Shown here piece by piece: positions 1 to 8,065 of a DNA stretch of 48,562 bases. The DNA is from Verrucomicrobiales bacterium (lineage in GTDB: Bacteria > Verrucomicrobiota > Verrucomicrobiia > Limisphaerales > F1-12-MAGs170). Both the position numbers and the translations under genes were made by a program. The notes beneath the pieces are model-generated. The model ran no database searches. It was not told the origin of the DNA and was given only the letters and a program-made list of their open reading frames with translations. The DNA is taken from NCBI GenBank assembly GCA_005777315.1, contig SXMN01000098.1, forward strand, positions 1-48,562, in the 5' to 3' direction. The first letter of the stretch is position 1; every line of letters starts with the position of its first letter.

Positions 1-132
1 CCACAGGGAAGCACAGATACATTTCGCATCCCAAGGTTAGTGGGTCATTACGGCTCAAAGTACAAGGCAAAAATTACCCAGCCACAGCAACTTATGCTTC
101 GTTTCATTCTCCAAAACTACGCCAATTCGTAA
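1..132 (+). other. possible 3' end of an upstream gene
   Basis: Frame 1 is open from the first base to a TAA at 130-132 (43 codons), and frame 3 is also open here, so the window may begin inside a gene. Neither reading shows a motif I recognise. In particular, no protein-kinase motif is visible, although a kinase domain would be expected just before the WD40 repeats that follow. Base composition is less GC-rich than the next gene. This is a weak call and the stretch could equally be noncoding. Confidence 0.2.
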
Positions 133-138
133 ACGGCT

Positions 139-2409
139 TTGACCCTAATCGTAATCCTGCTCTTAATCCTCCTCATCGGTTCCCCGCTCGCGGCCTTTCG
201 CATCAACTCCGCGCGCCAGCTCGCCGAAGCTCACGCCGTGCGGGCCGAAGCCAGCGCCCTGGCCGCCCGCCGCGCGCAATACGCCTCGGACATGAACCTC
301 GCGCACCAGGCAGTGCAGGACGGCGACTTCTTCCGCGCCCGCCAGTTACTCGAACGGCACCGGCCCACGCTCGGAGTCCCGCCTTCAGGCAACCCTGGGA
401 GCGCCGGCATCCTTGCTGGCGCGATGGGATACGATACGACACTCGCCGGCACGGATGCCGTCGCTCCCAGGAAGATTCCGGCCGACCGGCTTTCGACTTC
501 TGACTCCCGACTCCTGGCTTCTCCGTCTCCGGCCGACCTCCGCGGCTGGGAATGGCATTACCTCCACGAGCAGGCGCGCGGCGAGGAAGAGTTCATCCTC
601 GGCCATCACACCAATGGCGTCTGGACTGTGGGTGTCATGCCGGACGGAGTCACGGCATTCAGCGGCGGCGGGGACAACAGCGTCCGATTCTGGAACCTTC
701 AATCACGCGAGCCGGCGGGCGCTCTTACCCATCCCCGCAGGGTCAACTTCGCCATCCCCACCCCGGATGGAGCCTTGATGGTCACGGGCACCGAGGACTT
801 GAGTGGCGGGGGCCAGCGCCAGCCCGTTCGGATTTGGGACATCGCGACCCGGGAGGTCATTTCGGTTTTGCACACGAACTCATGGTTCAAAAAGAGCGTG
901 GCGCTCTCGGCAGATGGTCGGTGGTTCGCCTTCGCGGACACGTTCGCCGGAATCCTCGTCTGGAACCTTCCTTCGAGAACCCACGTTGCGACGTTGCCCA
1001 CGGACATTCCCTACTTTGGGCCATTGGGCGTGGCCATCTCATCGGACAACAGAACCCTGGCCTACAACGATTCCCCGCGCGGCGACATCGTGCTCTGGGA
1101 TGTCTTGGAGCGCCGCGAAATCGGCCGCCTCTCAGGACACACGCGCATGGTTCGCGCGCTTTCGTTCTCGCCCGATGGCAAGTTGGTTGCCTCGGCCAGC
1201 CAGGAAGGCGTCATCAAAGTATGGGACATGGAGCAGCGGCGTGAACGCTGGTCGATCCAAGGAGGTCTGTCGTCGGACGCGTTCCGATTTTCTCCGGACG
1301 GGACACTGCTCGCCGCGGGCACAACTTCCATCCAGATCTACGACGCGAGCACCGGCCAGGTGCGAGGCACGCTGCGCGGCCACCAAGGCGGCGTCACCTC
1401 GCTGGCTTTTACGCCAAACGGCACGCGGCTTATCAGCGGCAGCCTGGATGGAACAGTTCGCGTCTGGGACGTCAGCTCGGCGTTCACGAATCGCACTTCG
1501 GTTCGCCTTCCATCAAACATTCGCGAGGGCGTGCCTTGGGATACGCACGGACCGGCCGTCTTCCTGTCGCCGGACGGGCTGCGGCTCCTGACGGTTTATC
1601 AGGATGGCGCCTTTGGGTTGTGGGACACGCTCGAACGGCGCGAGCTGTTCCGAGCGCCGCTGCCGCTTGCGGACGCCAGTGTCGCCGCGATTCAACCCGG
1701 TGGCGCCCAAATCGCTTTCGGGAGCGTGAGTGGAGAAATCCAGCTCTGGGAAACCGCCTCACGATCACCCCGGCAGTTCGCGAAGCCAGTAACCACCCGG
1801 ATCAACAAACTGACCTTTTCTGCCGATGGGCGGCGTCTCGCGATGGGTGCGGGGAGTTCGATCTGGGTCTTCGACGTGGCCTCCCGCATTCCGGTTCACG
1901 CCTTCACCGTGACCAACGAGTTCATCATGTCGCTCGAGTTCTCAGACGACGGGGCGCATATCATGGCGGGATTCTTCTCGGGGCTCGTCAAGTTGTGGCG
2001 ATTGGAAGGTACCCAGATGGAACGGACGTTTCGCGGCCATGAAGCGCAGGTGCGCGCCCTGGCACTGGTGGATGACGGAAGGACGCTAATTTCCTCCGGG
2101 AGCCAGGTGAAGCGGTGGGATGCCGAAACCGGACGCGAACTGCCGGGTTTCCTCATCGAAGGCGGCTCTCACTACGAGTGCCGCCTCTCTCCTGACCGCC
2201 GCCGGATACTCTTTGGCAGCGGTGGCGGAGTCAGTGTCTGGGACTTGGAGACTCTGCAGCCAGTCTTGAAGCTGAAAGGTTCCTCCGAGATTCCCCGCCT
2301 CGCCTTCACTCCGAACGGCCACCACCTGATCTGGGCAGATCGCACGCAACTGCGTGTTCTTTCCGTCGTCCCCTCCAAACCGGCAACGAACAACCAGTCC
2401 ACGCCATGA
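139..2409 (+). CDS. WD40-repeat protein, C-terminal half of a kinase-WD40 protein
   Basis: The 756-residue product begins at a TTG, with an in-frame TAA just upstream at 130-132. Residues 3-20 form a hydrophobic membrane segment. A helical region (about 22-77) ending in LLERHRP and then [10 protein letters not shown] (about 133-142) are hallmarks of verrucomicrobial serine/threonine kinases with C-terminal WD40 repeats. From about residue 155 to the end there are repeated WD40 units (for example [20 protein letters not shown]), forming a beta-propeller likely used for protein contacts. The kinase catalytic domain expected upstream is absent, so this is either a truncated remnant or an independent membrane-anchored propeller. 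Residues about 78-134, between RP and DLRGWEW, are an insertion that includes a palindromic repeat (397-468). The next gene overlaps by ATGA. Family assignment is firm; whether the gene works is uncertain. Confidence 0.8.
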   Translation: MTLIVILLLILLIGSPLAAFRINSARQLAEAHAVRAEASALAARRAQYASDMNLAHQAVQDGDFFRARQLLERHRPTLGVPPSGNPGSAGILAGAMGYDTTLAGTDAVAPRKIPADRLSTSDSRLLASPSPADLRGWEWHYLHEQARGEEEFILGHHTNGVWTVGVMPDGVTAFSGGGDNSVRFWNLQSREPAGALTHPRRVNFAIPTPDGALMVTGTEDLSGGGQRQPVRIWDIATREVISVLHTNSWFKKSVALSADGRWFAFADTFAGILVWNLPSRTHVATLPTDIPYFGPLGVAISSDNRTLAYNDSPRGDIVLWDVLERREIGRLSGHTRMVRALSFSPDGKLVASASQEGVIKVWDMEQRRERWSIQGGLSSDAFRFSPDGTLLAAGTTSIQIYDASTGQVRGTLRGHQGGVTSLAFTPNGTRLISGSLDGTVRVWDVSSAFTNRTSVRLPSNIREGVPWDTHGPAVFLSPDGLRLLTVYQDGAFGLWDTLERRELFRAPLPLADASVAAIQPGGAQIAFGSVSGEIQLWETASRSPRQFAKPVTTRINKLTFSADGRRLAMGAGSSIWVFDVASRIPVHAFTVTNEFIMSLEFSDDGAHIMAGFFSGLVKLWRLEGTQMERTFRGHEAQVRALALVDDGRTLISSGSQVKRWDAETGRELPGFLIEGGSHYECRLSPDRRRILFGSGGGVSVWDLETLQPVLKLKGSSEIPRLAFTPNGHHLIWADRTQLRVLSVVPSKPATNNQSTP
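397..468. repeat. REP-like palindrome inserted in frame in the WD40 gene
   Basis: The left arm GGGAGCGCCGGCATCC (397-412) is matched near the right end by GGATGCCGTCGCTCCC (453-468), which is its reverse complement with one mismatch. About 40 bases lie between the arms. The element keeps the reading frame and adds residues 87-110 to the WD40 protein. A similar palindrome, with ends GGAGCCCCGG and CCGGCGCTCC, occurs at 4257-4331. Confidence 0.75.
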
Positions 2410-3269
2410 AGACTCAACCGAACAATCCCGCGCTGAAAACTTGGAACGGCTTCACGCTTATCGAACTGCTCGTCGTCATTGCCATCATCGCCATCCTCGC
2501 GGGGATGCTGCTTCCGGCTTTGAGCAAGGCAAAGCAACGGGCGCAGTCGATCAAGTGCCTGAGCAACCTGAAGCAGTTTGGTCTCGCCTTCGGGTTGTAT
2601 GCCGACGATCACAACGACCTCGCCCCACCGAACGAAAATTTTTCCAACTACGACACCAACTACACTTGGGTTCGTGGCACCATGCTGTTCAGGCAAGCGC
2701 ATCCGGACAACACGAACACCCATTTCCTCGCGACCAGCCAGCTGGCCTCTTACCTTGGGCCGCTGGAAATCTGGCGCTGCCCTGGTGATCGCATGACTTC
2801 CGCCCGCAGCGCCCCCGACAAGACCCGTGTGCGCAGCTACGCCATGAATGCCCGCGTCAGCGGGTTCGGGCACGGGAAGTCAGGTGGCAGTGGAGTGACC
2901 TACGCGCCGGGCGAGTATCGCGTGTTCCGGCGGACGATGGATTTCCACGCCGGTCCAGGCCCGAGCAAAACCTTCGTTTACATCGATGTCCGGCCCGAGA
3001 TTAACAACTGGCCCGGTTTCTTCACGCAGGACTACGGCATCGATCCCATCGAGCCTGCCCGCCTCACGTTTTACAGTTGGCCCGCGTATCATCACGCCAA
3101 CTCGGGCGTCCTCACCTTCGGCGACGGCCACGCGGAGATCCACCGCTGGCGCGATCCCCGCACCACGCCCAAACCCTCCAGGGATGCGGTGGATGGATTC
3201 AACGGCACCCCCAGCCCCGGAAACCAGGATCTCGCCTGGCTGCTGGAGCGGACCACCACGCGAAGGTAA
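2406..3269 (+). CDS. prepilin-type N-terminal cleavage/methylation protein (H-x-DG family)
   Basis: The 287-residue protein has a type IV pilin-like N-terminus: a short leader ending in G, then [19 protein letters not shown], where a prepilin peptidase would cut before F and the hydrophobic helix follows. Residues [17 protein letters not shown] are typical of the large pseudopilin-like families of Planctomycetes and Verrucomicrobia. Near the C-terminus, [20 protein letters not shown] is the H-x9-DG signature. These proteins are thought to sit in a type II secretion or pilus-like machine; their cargo is unknown. The start ATG overlaps the stop of the WD40 gene (ATGA), suggesting translational coupling. 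The intact H-DG end and normal length argue for a working gene. Confidence 0.88.
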   Translation: MKTQPNNPALKTWNGFTLIELLVVIAIIAILAGMLLPALSKAKQRAQSIKCLSNLKQFGLAFGLYADDHNDLAPPNENFSNYDTNYTWVRGTMLFRQAHPDNTNTHFLATSQLASYLGPLEIWRCPGDRMTSARSAPDKTRVRSYAMNARVSGFGHGKSGGSGVTYAPGEYRVFRRTMDFHAGPGPSKTFVYIDVRPEINNWPGFFTQDYGIDPIEPARLTFYSWPAYHHANSGVLTFGDGHAEIHRWRDPRTTPKPSRDAVDGFNGTPSPGNQDLAWLLERTTTRR

Positions 3270-3279
3270 ATGCGCAGTC

Positions 3280-3372
3280 ATGAACGCGCTCCTCAGTATC
3301 TCCACCGCCGTCTGGCTCGACGCCTCCGCCACGAACGCCGCCACGCGCTTCTACCGGGCGGTGGCCAAATGA
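3280..3372 (+). pseudogene. fragment of a secreted-protein C-terminus
   Basis: This 30-codon reading frame ends in DASATNAATRFYRAVAK, the tail that closes many verrucomicrobial secreted proteins (D-x-A-T-N-x-x-x-RFYR). A 47-base stretch (3314-3360) is almost identical to 4166-4212, the same tail in the fragment at 3901-4224. It has no domain of its own and is best read as a duplicated gene remnant. Confidence 0.6.
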
Positions 3373-3445
3373 ATGCCTCGGTATTCGGGAGAACACGCTC
3401 GTTCGGGCTGCTTGTGTTCTGCTTGAAACTGCGTAGCTTTCGGTC

Positions 3446-3652
3446 ATGGAAATCGTTTTCAGCGTGACGCAGGAATCCGATGGAGGATTCATCGCGGAAT
3501 GTTTGTCGCATGACATTTTCACCCAAGGTGACAACTGGGAGCAGTTACGCGCGAACGTCCGGGAAGCGGTGGCAGCTTATTTCTTTGACCAGCCGCCGCC
3601 CGCGCGCATCCGGCTGCATTTGGTGCGCGATGAAGTGCTGGTCAGCTCGTGA
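3446..3652 (+). CDS. hicB: HicB-family antitoxin
   Basis: The 68-residue protein starts MEIVFSVTQESDGGFIAECLSHDIFTQG in three short strands and has the partial RNase H-like HicB fold, with the usual gap of an acidic D-x-GG-F-x-A-x-C segment. Residues NWEQLRANVREAVAAYF form the following helix. There is no separate DNA-binding domain at the C-terminus, so it belongs to the short HicB class. It neutralises the toxin encoded by the next gene, whose GTG start overlaps its stop codon (GTGA), so the two are translationally coupled. The antitoxin-first order is common for HicBA pairs. The module sits between two near-identical 47-base fragments of another gene, which suggests it was inserted or the region duplicated. 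Confidence 0.85.
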   Translation: MEIVFSVTQESDGGFIAECLSHDIFTQGDNWEQLRANVREAVAAYFFDQPPPARIRLHLVRDEVLVSS

Positions 3653-3885
3653 AATTACCACGCGATTTGAGCGGCGCGCAATTGATCAGGATTCTCTGCC
3701 GGCGTTTTGGCTACCACCGGGTCAACCAGGAGGGAAGCCATGTCATTTTGGAGGCCGATCATCCTCATCAGCGACTCTCGATTCCCGATCACCGTTCGCT
3801 GAGGCCGGGAACGCTGAATGCCATTCTGAATTCGGTCGCCCGGTCACGCGGAGTTGATAAATCGACTATCCTTGCAGAACTGTGA
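3649..3885 (+). CDS. hicA: HicA-family toxin (mRNA interferase)
   Basis: The 78-residue product has the HicA dsRNA-binding-like fold. LSGAQLIRILCRRFGYHRVNQEGSHVILE contains the G-S-H motif with the catalytic histidine, followed by RLSIPDHRSLRPGTLNAILN, the typical P-x-H-x-x-L-x-x-G-T-L segment. HicA toxins cleave mRNA when free of HicB. The gene starts at a GTG overlapping the hicB stop. Length and motifs are intact, so the pair is probably functional. Confidence 0.85.
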   Translation: MKLPRDLSGAQLIRILCRRFGYHRVNQEGSHVILEADHPHQRLSIPDHRSLRPGTLNAILNSVARSRGVDKSTILAEL

Positions 3886-3900
3886 GGCCCATGCCTCCGG

Positions 3901-4224
3901 TTGAAGGATGAATTCGACGAAACCCTCGAAGTCGTCGTCACCGCCGCCGAAGGCTTGGAGGCGCTGCCCGCCCCCATGCGCCTGACCATCCTCGGCAGAG
4001 GCCCGGCCCCGCGCCTGGAGCGTGTCAAACGCCTGCGCGACGTCCGCGTGCTCCTCGGCGGCACCGACCCGCAGGACACCACCCGGCTGGAGTTCTCCAC
4101 CGACCTGCAAACCTGGCACCCGCTCACCAACCTCCTCGGCGGCTTCAACGGCCCCTCCGCCGCTGGGCTCGACGCCTCCGCCACGAACGCCATCACGCGC
4201 TTCTACCGGGCGCTCGCGCCATGA
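3901..4224 (+). pseudogene. C-terminal fragment of a secreted protein
   Basis: The reading frame opens at a TTG 16 bases after hicA and encodes 107 residues without a signal peptide. RLEFSTDLQTWHPLTNLLGGFNG and the ending DASATNAITRFYRALAP match the C-terminal beta-sandwich of many verrucomicrobial secreted proteins (pattern L-x-x-S-T-D-L-x-x-W). The N-terminal part of such a protein is missing. It may be expressed as a stub, but a remnant is the simpler reading. The tail is a near copy of the fragment at 3280-3372. Confidence 0.55.
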
Positions 4225-4463
4225 GCACATCGGCCACAGTCTCCGGCGCAGCGCCAGGAGCCCCGGTCTCCGAACCGGCACTTGGCGGAGCCTCCCCAAC
4301 TCAAACACGCCGGATTGGAATCCGGCGCTCCGGCGGCATCGCCTTCACTCCGGACGGCGAAACGCTCGTCGCGATCACCGGCCAAGAACTCCGCGTCTGG
4401 CGAGCGGAGGCGCGAACAGAAAACACCTCGCCCACCACTCATGCGCAAGGGAACATCCGATGA
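4221..4463 (+). pseudogene. WD40-repeat gene fragment interrupted by a palindrome
   Basis: Residues GGIAFTPDGETLVAITGQELRVW form a single WD40 blade, the same type as in the gene at 139-2409. The part before it is encoded by a palindromic repeat (4257-4331). The fragment starts by ATGA overlap with the preceding remnant and ends after 80 codons. One blade cannot make a propeller, so I read this as a decayed piece of a WD40 gene. Confidence 0.5.
4257..4331. repeat. REP-like palindrome in a WD40 fragment
   Basis: The 75-base element runs from GGAGCCCCGGTCTCCG to GGAATCCGGCGCTCC. Its ends are imperfect inverted repeats with a 45-base middle. It resembles the element at 397-468 in end sequence, size and location within WD40 coding sequence. 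Confidence 0.6.
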
Positions 4464-4521
4464 CCTTGTGTGACCTCGCGGCGGCACGGATCGATTCCGC
4501 CGCAACTACGCGCCGCGCCCA

Positions 4522-4749
4522 TCAACGATCGCGCGCAAACGCGCGATCCAGTTTGGCAAGGATGCGGAGACCCTCCGCGGGATCACCTTCGCGGGCCAAC
4601 GCACGAAAGCGCAGCTCGGCGTCAAACTGGGCCAGGGCTGCGGTGGACAGTTCCTCCACCAGCTTGTTCACGCTCAGGCCGCGATGCTTCGCCATCTGGC
4701 GCAGCCGTTCGCGGCGGGCGTCCGGCAATCGAATCGTTAACGCTGCCAT
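4522..4749 (-). CDS. ribbon-helix-helix antitoxin
   Basis: The 75-residue protein begins MAALTIRLPDARRERLRQMAK, a beta strand plus first helix of a ribbon-helix-helix (CopG/HicB-like) DNA-binding fold, followed by GLSVNKLVEELSTAALAQFDAE, the second helix. The C-terminal LRILAKLDRAF likely binds the toxin. It lies one base downstream of the PIN-domain gene stop, so toxin and antitoxin share a transcript with the toxin first, the reverse of the common order. It probably both represses the promoter and neutralises the PIN protein. Confidence 0.8.
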   Translation of the reverse strand: MAALTIRLPDARRERLRQMAKHRGLSVNKLVEELSTAALAQFDAELRFRALAREGDPAEGLRILAKLDRAFARDR

Positions 4750-4750
4750 A

Positions 4751-5179
4751 TCATCGCATCCTCCGGACGAACTCCTCGGGTTTCACGACCTGAACTTGCG
4801 GGAAGAGGAGTTCGCTGCTTTGAAAATCCCGCGTGTTCTTAGTGACGACGAATTCCGCTCCGCCCGCCACAGCCAGCTCCAGGACGTGATTGCCACTCTC
4901 GTCCGGAACGTTGGGCCGCCACAGGTAATAAACCTCCACCCAGCGACAGATCCTCGCAAAGGCCCGGAACAAGGCCAGCCGTTCGGCGGAGGAAACGAGC
5001 GAGCGCCGGAAAAGCTCCTGGCGCGCCATCACCGCCTCCATTTCCAAAAAGAGCTTGTGCCCCATCAACGACTCGCACCGCCGCGTCAGGCACAATCGCA
5101 GCACCTGACGGCTCTGCCCGCGTCCGCTCAACAGGGCGGCAATCATTACACTGGTGTCGATGACCGCCAGTTTCAGCAC
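4751..5179 (-). CDS. PIN-domain toxin (putative ribonuclease)
   Basis: The 142-residue protein starts MLKLAVIDTSVMIAALLSGRG, with the first acidic residue of the PIN active site at D8. A second acidic cluster lies in LFLEMEAVMAR. PDESGNHVLELAVAGGAEFVVTKNTRDF carries the later D-x-x-x-N and T-x-N-x-x-D signature of the COG1569-type PIN toxins. Length is normal. These are Mg-dependent RNases of VapC-like toxin-antitoxin systems. It is cotranscribed with the RHH gene that begins one base after its stop. Confidence 0.82.
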   Translation of the reverse strand: MLKLAVIDTSVMIAALLSGRGQSRQVLRLCLTRRCESLMGHKLFLEMEAVMARQELFRRSLVSSAERLALFRAFARICRWVEVYYLWRPNVPDESGNHVLELAVAGGAEFVVTKNTRDFQSSELLFPQVQVVKPEEFVRRMR

Positions 5180-5253
5180 GACCCGATGATGGCGTATGTG
5201 CTGTCATGCTGGCAAGGAGCCAAAAATAGACCCCCTTTCCCCAGTGAAGAACT

Positions 5254-5422
5254 ACTGAGCAGACCGTGGGATAGGCTACAAATCTTGACGGCCGCACAGA
5301 CGCATCAGCTTCGTTGCTCGCCTGGTCAGAGGCCGCTGCGGGCATCCTCCCGCGTTCGCGCCTCGCATCTGCATCTGTGACGCTCGCCATCATTCGTAGC
5401 CTATCCCACGGTCTCCTCAGTA
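5254..5422. mobile_element. MITE-like element with 26-bp inverted ends
   Basis: The left end (5254-5279) reads ACTGAGCAGACCGTGGGATA followed by GGCTAC. The right end (5396-5422) is its reverse complement with one mismatch. About 116 bases lie between, with no reading frame of note. The same terminal sequence occurs as solo hairpins at 6704-6742, 11323-11351 and 48090-48123, so this may be a nonautonomous mobile element whose ends also exist as collapsed palindromes. No transposase is present in the window. The right end abuts an ATG (5422). Confidence 0.6.
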
Positions 5423-5535
5423 TGAAAACTCAAATCCCCATTCCACCCTCCAAAGCCCTGAAGGGCTTCACCTGCATTGAACGATTCTTCGCTGTTTTCT
5501 GTAATGTGGCATGGGTGTTCCGCAGGGACGAATGA
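5422..5535 (+). pseudogene. degenerate prepilin N-terminal fragment
   Basis: The 37-codon frame begins MKTQIPIPPSKALKGFTCIERFF. This aligns with the start of the pseudopilin at 2406 (MKTQ...GFTLIELL) but has lost the hydrophobic pilin helix. It follows the right end of the MITE-like element directly. It is most likely the 5' scrap of a pseudopilin gene. Confidence 0.5.
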
Positions 5536-5606
5536 ACTCGAACTTGCCTCCAACCTCGAGAGCTGTTCCGGTTCCCCAGCCGTCCCTTCGAGACTCAATT
5601 CAATCC

Positions 5607-5670
5607 CGTGATAACCCAGCGTTGAAACGTTGGGATATTGTCAAATATTCCTATGGGACAACTCATCCGC
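5607..5670. repeat. dispersed intergenic repeat
   Basis: The stretch AACCCAGCGTTGAAACGTTG with the following GGATATTGTCAAATATTCC and GGGACAACTCATCC has a short inverted core (CAACGTTTCAACG-like). From memory, translations of the NPALKRW type from such sequence are common spurious proteins in Planctomycetes and Verrucomicrobia. I treat it as a repeat, not a gene. Confidence 0.4.
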
Positions 5671-5745
5671 GAAATCCTTTCCACCGAAAACAGCGAGTAA
5701 CCTTCAAAGCTTGGCGGTGAGCTTGCAGTCAAGCAGAGTGCGGAC

Positions 5746-6471
5746 ATGTGCGCAGACGAGAATTCCGGAGTCTTCGCTAGCACCCATTGGAGCGTTGTCC
5801 TCGCGGCGGGCGGTGAGTCCTCGCCGTCGGCCCGCGAAGCGTTGGATCGGTTGTGTCATGGTTATTGGTTTCCGCTTTACGGTTACGTGCGCTCGAAGGG
5901 TTTCAGTCCGCACGATGCGGAGGATCTCACACAGGAGTTCTTCACCCGGTTCCTCGCCAGCAATTCACTGCGCACGGTGAGGGAAGAACGCGGACGGTTC
6001 CGCGCGTTCCTGCTGGCCTCAATGAACCATTTCCTGGCGAACGAATGGGAGCGTCTCCGCGCGCAGAAACGCGGTGGCGGAAAGCCGCTCCTGTCCTTCG
6101 ACGCCGCCACGGCCGAGGAACGTTTGAAGATGGAGCCGGCAACGAATCTCACGCCGGGCCGGCTCTATGATCAACGCTGGGTGTTGACGCTGTTGGATGC
6201 CGTGCTGGAACGGCTGCGTGCGGAGATGGCAGCCGCGGGCAAAGCAACGATGTTCGATGAATTGCGCCCGTTTCTTTCCGATGCGAAGGGCACGATGACT
6301 TACCCGAAAGTCGCCGCCCGGCTCGGGCTGGCCGAGGCTGCGACGCGCAAAGCGGTGCAGCGTTTGCGATCGCGCTACCGCGAGCTGCTTCGCGAGGAAG
6401 TGGCCCAAACCGTATGCGCACCGCACGAGGTGGAGGCAGAGCTCCGGCATCTCTTTGCAGCGTTCGGTTGA
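5746..6471 (+). CDS. ECF-type RNA polymerase sigma factor
   Basis: The 241-residue protein begins with the THWSVVLAAGG motif seen in ECF sigma factors that pair with serine/threonine kinases in Planctomycetes and Verrucomicrobia. LCHGYWFPLYGYVRSKGFSP and DAEDLTQEFFTRFL form sigma region 2, which binds core polymerase and the -10 element. MTYPKVAARLGLAEAATRKA and VQRLRSRYRELLREEVAQTV form the region 4 helix-turn-helix. In relatives the next gene is usually a kinase-WD40 protein that controls the sigma factor; here none follows, and the nearest WD40 remnant lies upstream at 139-2409. The start ATG is clear. It probably directs a small stress or envelope regulon; targets cannot be read from this window. 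Confidence 0.88.
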   Translation: MCADENSGVFASTHWSVVLAAGGESSPSAREALDRLCHGYWFPLYGYVRSKGFSPHDAEDLTQEFFTRFLASNSLRTVREERGRFRAFLLASMNHFLANEWERLRAQKRGGGKPLLSFDAATAEERLKMEPATNLTPGRLYDQRWVLTLLDAVLERLRAEMAAAGKATMFDELRPFLSDAKGTMTYPKVAARLGLAEAATRKAVQRLRSRYRELLREEVAQTVCAPHEVEAELRHLFAAFG

Positions 6472-6536
6472 TGCAGGTGTGACTGGGCAGCGCGGATGCT
6501 TTCGGCCCGTGCATTCACAAGTCGGCGGTAGTCAGC

Positions 6537-6560
6537 AACCTCCGGCAGAGCCGGAGGTTT
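6537..6560 (+). terminator. strong hairpin after the sigma factor gene
   Basis: AACCTCCGGC (6537-6546) and GCCGGAGGTT (6550-6559) form a perfect 10-bp stem with a 3-base loop, about 65 bases past the sigma factor stop. There is no U-run, so it could be a repeat hairpin rather than an intrinsic terminator. Confidence 0.45.
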
Positions 6561-6643
6561 GGCAAAGGTGGAGCGGCTCAAAGCCGCTTGAGCCTACGGG
6601 CCACAGTTCGAAGCGCCATCACCAATCCGAAGCGCGTTCGTCT

Positions 6644-6676
6644 CTCTCTCCCCACGAGGCACGAGTGGGGAGAGAG
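6644..6676. repeat. inverted repeat, 12-bp perfect stem
   Basis: CTCTCTCCCCAC and GTGGGGAGAGAG flank a 9-base loop. The CT/GA-rich sequence with the GAGAGGGG tail that follows resembles REP-like intergenic repeats seen across many bacteria. No gene is present here. Confidence 0.55.
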
Positions 6677-6703
6677 CCGGAGAGAGGGGTTTCTCTTGGC
6701 CTT

Positions 6704-6742
6704 ACTGAGGAGACCGTGGGATAGCCCACGGTCTCCTCAGTA
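6704..6742. repeat. solo hairpin of the GAGGAGACCGTGGG family
   Basis: GAGGAGACCGTGGG (6707-6720 region) is followed almost at once by its reverse complement CCCACGGTCTCCTC with an ATAG loop, a near-perfect palindrome. It equals the two ends of the element at 5254-5422 joined without the middle. The remaining bases up to 7072 (about 330) show no gene or clear signal. Confidence 0.75.
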
Positions 6743-7072
6743 TGACTAAGGGCCTCCTCTCGCCCGCCCTGATACGCTCGAAGGAGAAGGAGTTCGCCAT
6801 TCAGATCTTCGTCGCGTTCACCCGGTCCGGTTCATTCCAGGAACCGTCAAACTGAGACACCACTTTCGGCGGTTTGATCGAATTTGGACTTGATGACGTA
6901 ACGATTGCGCGGGTCAGGATCTCAGTCCTCGGGAGTCCGTGATTGTGTCGGGTTGTTCTTACGAATGCCGTGAATCATCCTTTCTTTCCAGGGATTGTAC
7001 GACCACAAATACGATTATGCAGAAAGCAGTTTTTCACATTGCGTCGCTCCATCGCATATTGAAGATCGCTGA

Positions 7073-8065
7073 ATGAACCACGACTTCTTCGCTCTTTTGC
7101 GGAAGGCATCCATTTGTCTGGGATTGTGCGCGGGACTCCTGTTGATTCGCCCTGCAAAGGGAGCGGAGGTCCCGCTGGTGCTCCCGATCTGGCCGGGAGC
7201 GGTTCCAGGAGATTACGGCAAGATTGGCCCTGAGCGCATTCGTGCGCCTTCCGAAGCTCCAACGAAAGATGCCACCTGGATCACCGGCGTCACGCGGCCA
7301 ACGATCACCATCTTCAGACCGGTGAAGGACAGGGACACTGGAGCGGCGATGGTTATCTGTCCGGGCGGCGGCTACTGGAATCTTGCTTGGGATCTGGAAG
7401 GCGAGGAGGTCGCGGCTTGGTTGAACACAATCGGTGTGACAGGAATTGTGCTCAAGTATCGCGTGCCTCGCCGTCAAGGACAGCCCGAGCCGTTGCCTGC
7501 CCCCGGTCCGCTTCTGGACGCACAAAGAGCAATCAGTTTGGTGCGAAGCCGCGCCGCGGAATGGGGGATCGCCTCGAACCGGATCGGCATCGTGGGCTTT
7601 TCGGCGGGTGGACACCTGGCCGTGGCGACGGCCACCCATTTCGACCGCCGTGCGTATGAGCCGATCGATGGGATCGACAAGATCAGTTGCCGTCCGGACT
7701 TTTCGGTCGCGGTCTATCCGGGTTACCTGATCGCTCAATATCCCGCAGGTGTGGAGACAAACAAGAATGTCCTCGCGCCTTACATTTGCGTTCCGGCGGA
7801 GACACCTCCCATCTTCCTGGTTCACGCCAGCAATGACAATGTTGCGGGCGCGGAAAACAGTGTGATGATGTACCTGGCCCTCAAGCAGGCAAACGTATCG
7901 ACGGAGCTGCATGTCTATTCTGCCGGCGGGCACGGATTCGGAGTCCGAAAAAGTCCCCTGCCCTGTTCGACCTGGACGGATCGTTGCGCCGCCTGGTTAC
8001 AAGACCAGGGCATGCTTGGCTCAAACATCCAATCCGGCCCGAGTCGCGTCAGGACAGTCCCATGA
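7073..8065 (+). CDS. secreted alpha/beta-hydrolase (acetyl esterase-like)
   Basis: The 330-residue protein has a signal peptide (about residues 1-31, ending in AKGA) and then an alpha/beta-hydrolase domain. VICPGGGYWNLAW is the oxyanion-hole HGGG-like motif, GFSAGGHLA carries the nucleophile serine, SNDN lies where the acid is expected, and GGHGFG holds the catalytic histidine. The family includes acetylxylan esterases and related carbohydrate esterases. Export and the neighbouring metal-dependent hydrolases suggest a role in removing acyl groups from plant or algal polysaccharides, which is inference. The start ATG follows a gene-free stretch, so the gene probably has its own promoter. Confidence 0.85.
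   Translation: MNHDFFALLRKASICLGLCAGLLLIRPAKGAEVPLVLPIWPGAVPGDYGKIGPERIRAPSEAPTKDATWITGVTRPTITIFRPVKDRDTGAAMVICPGGGYWNLAWDLEGEEVAAWLNTIGVTGIVLKYRVPRRQGQPEPLPAPGPLLDAQRAISLVRSRAAEWGIASNRIGIVGFSAGGHLAVATATHFDRRAYEPIDGIDKISCRPDFSVAVYPGYLIAQYPAGVETNKNVLAPYICVPAETPPIFLVHASNDNVAGAENSVMMYLALKQANVSTELHVYSAGGHGFGVRKSPLPCSTWTDRCAAWLQDQGMLGSNIQSGPSRVRTVP

Noticed and set aside
4022..5380. 452-codon plus-strand frame over the toxin-antitoxin region
   Set aside because: It is low-complexity Ser/Arg/Pro sequence antisense to PIN and RHH genes with clear motifs.
5594..5720. Small protein in the NPALKRW repeat
   Set aside because: The sequence is a dispersed repeat often misannotated as protein.
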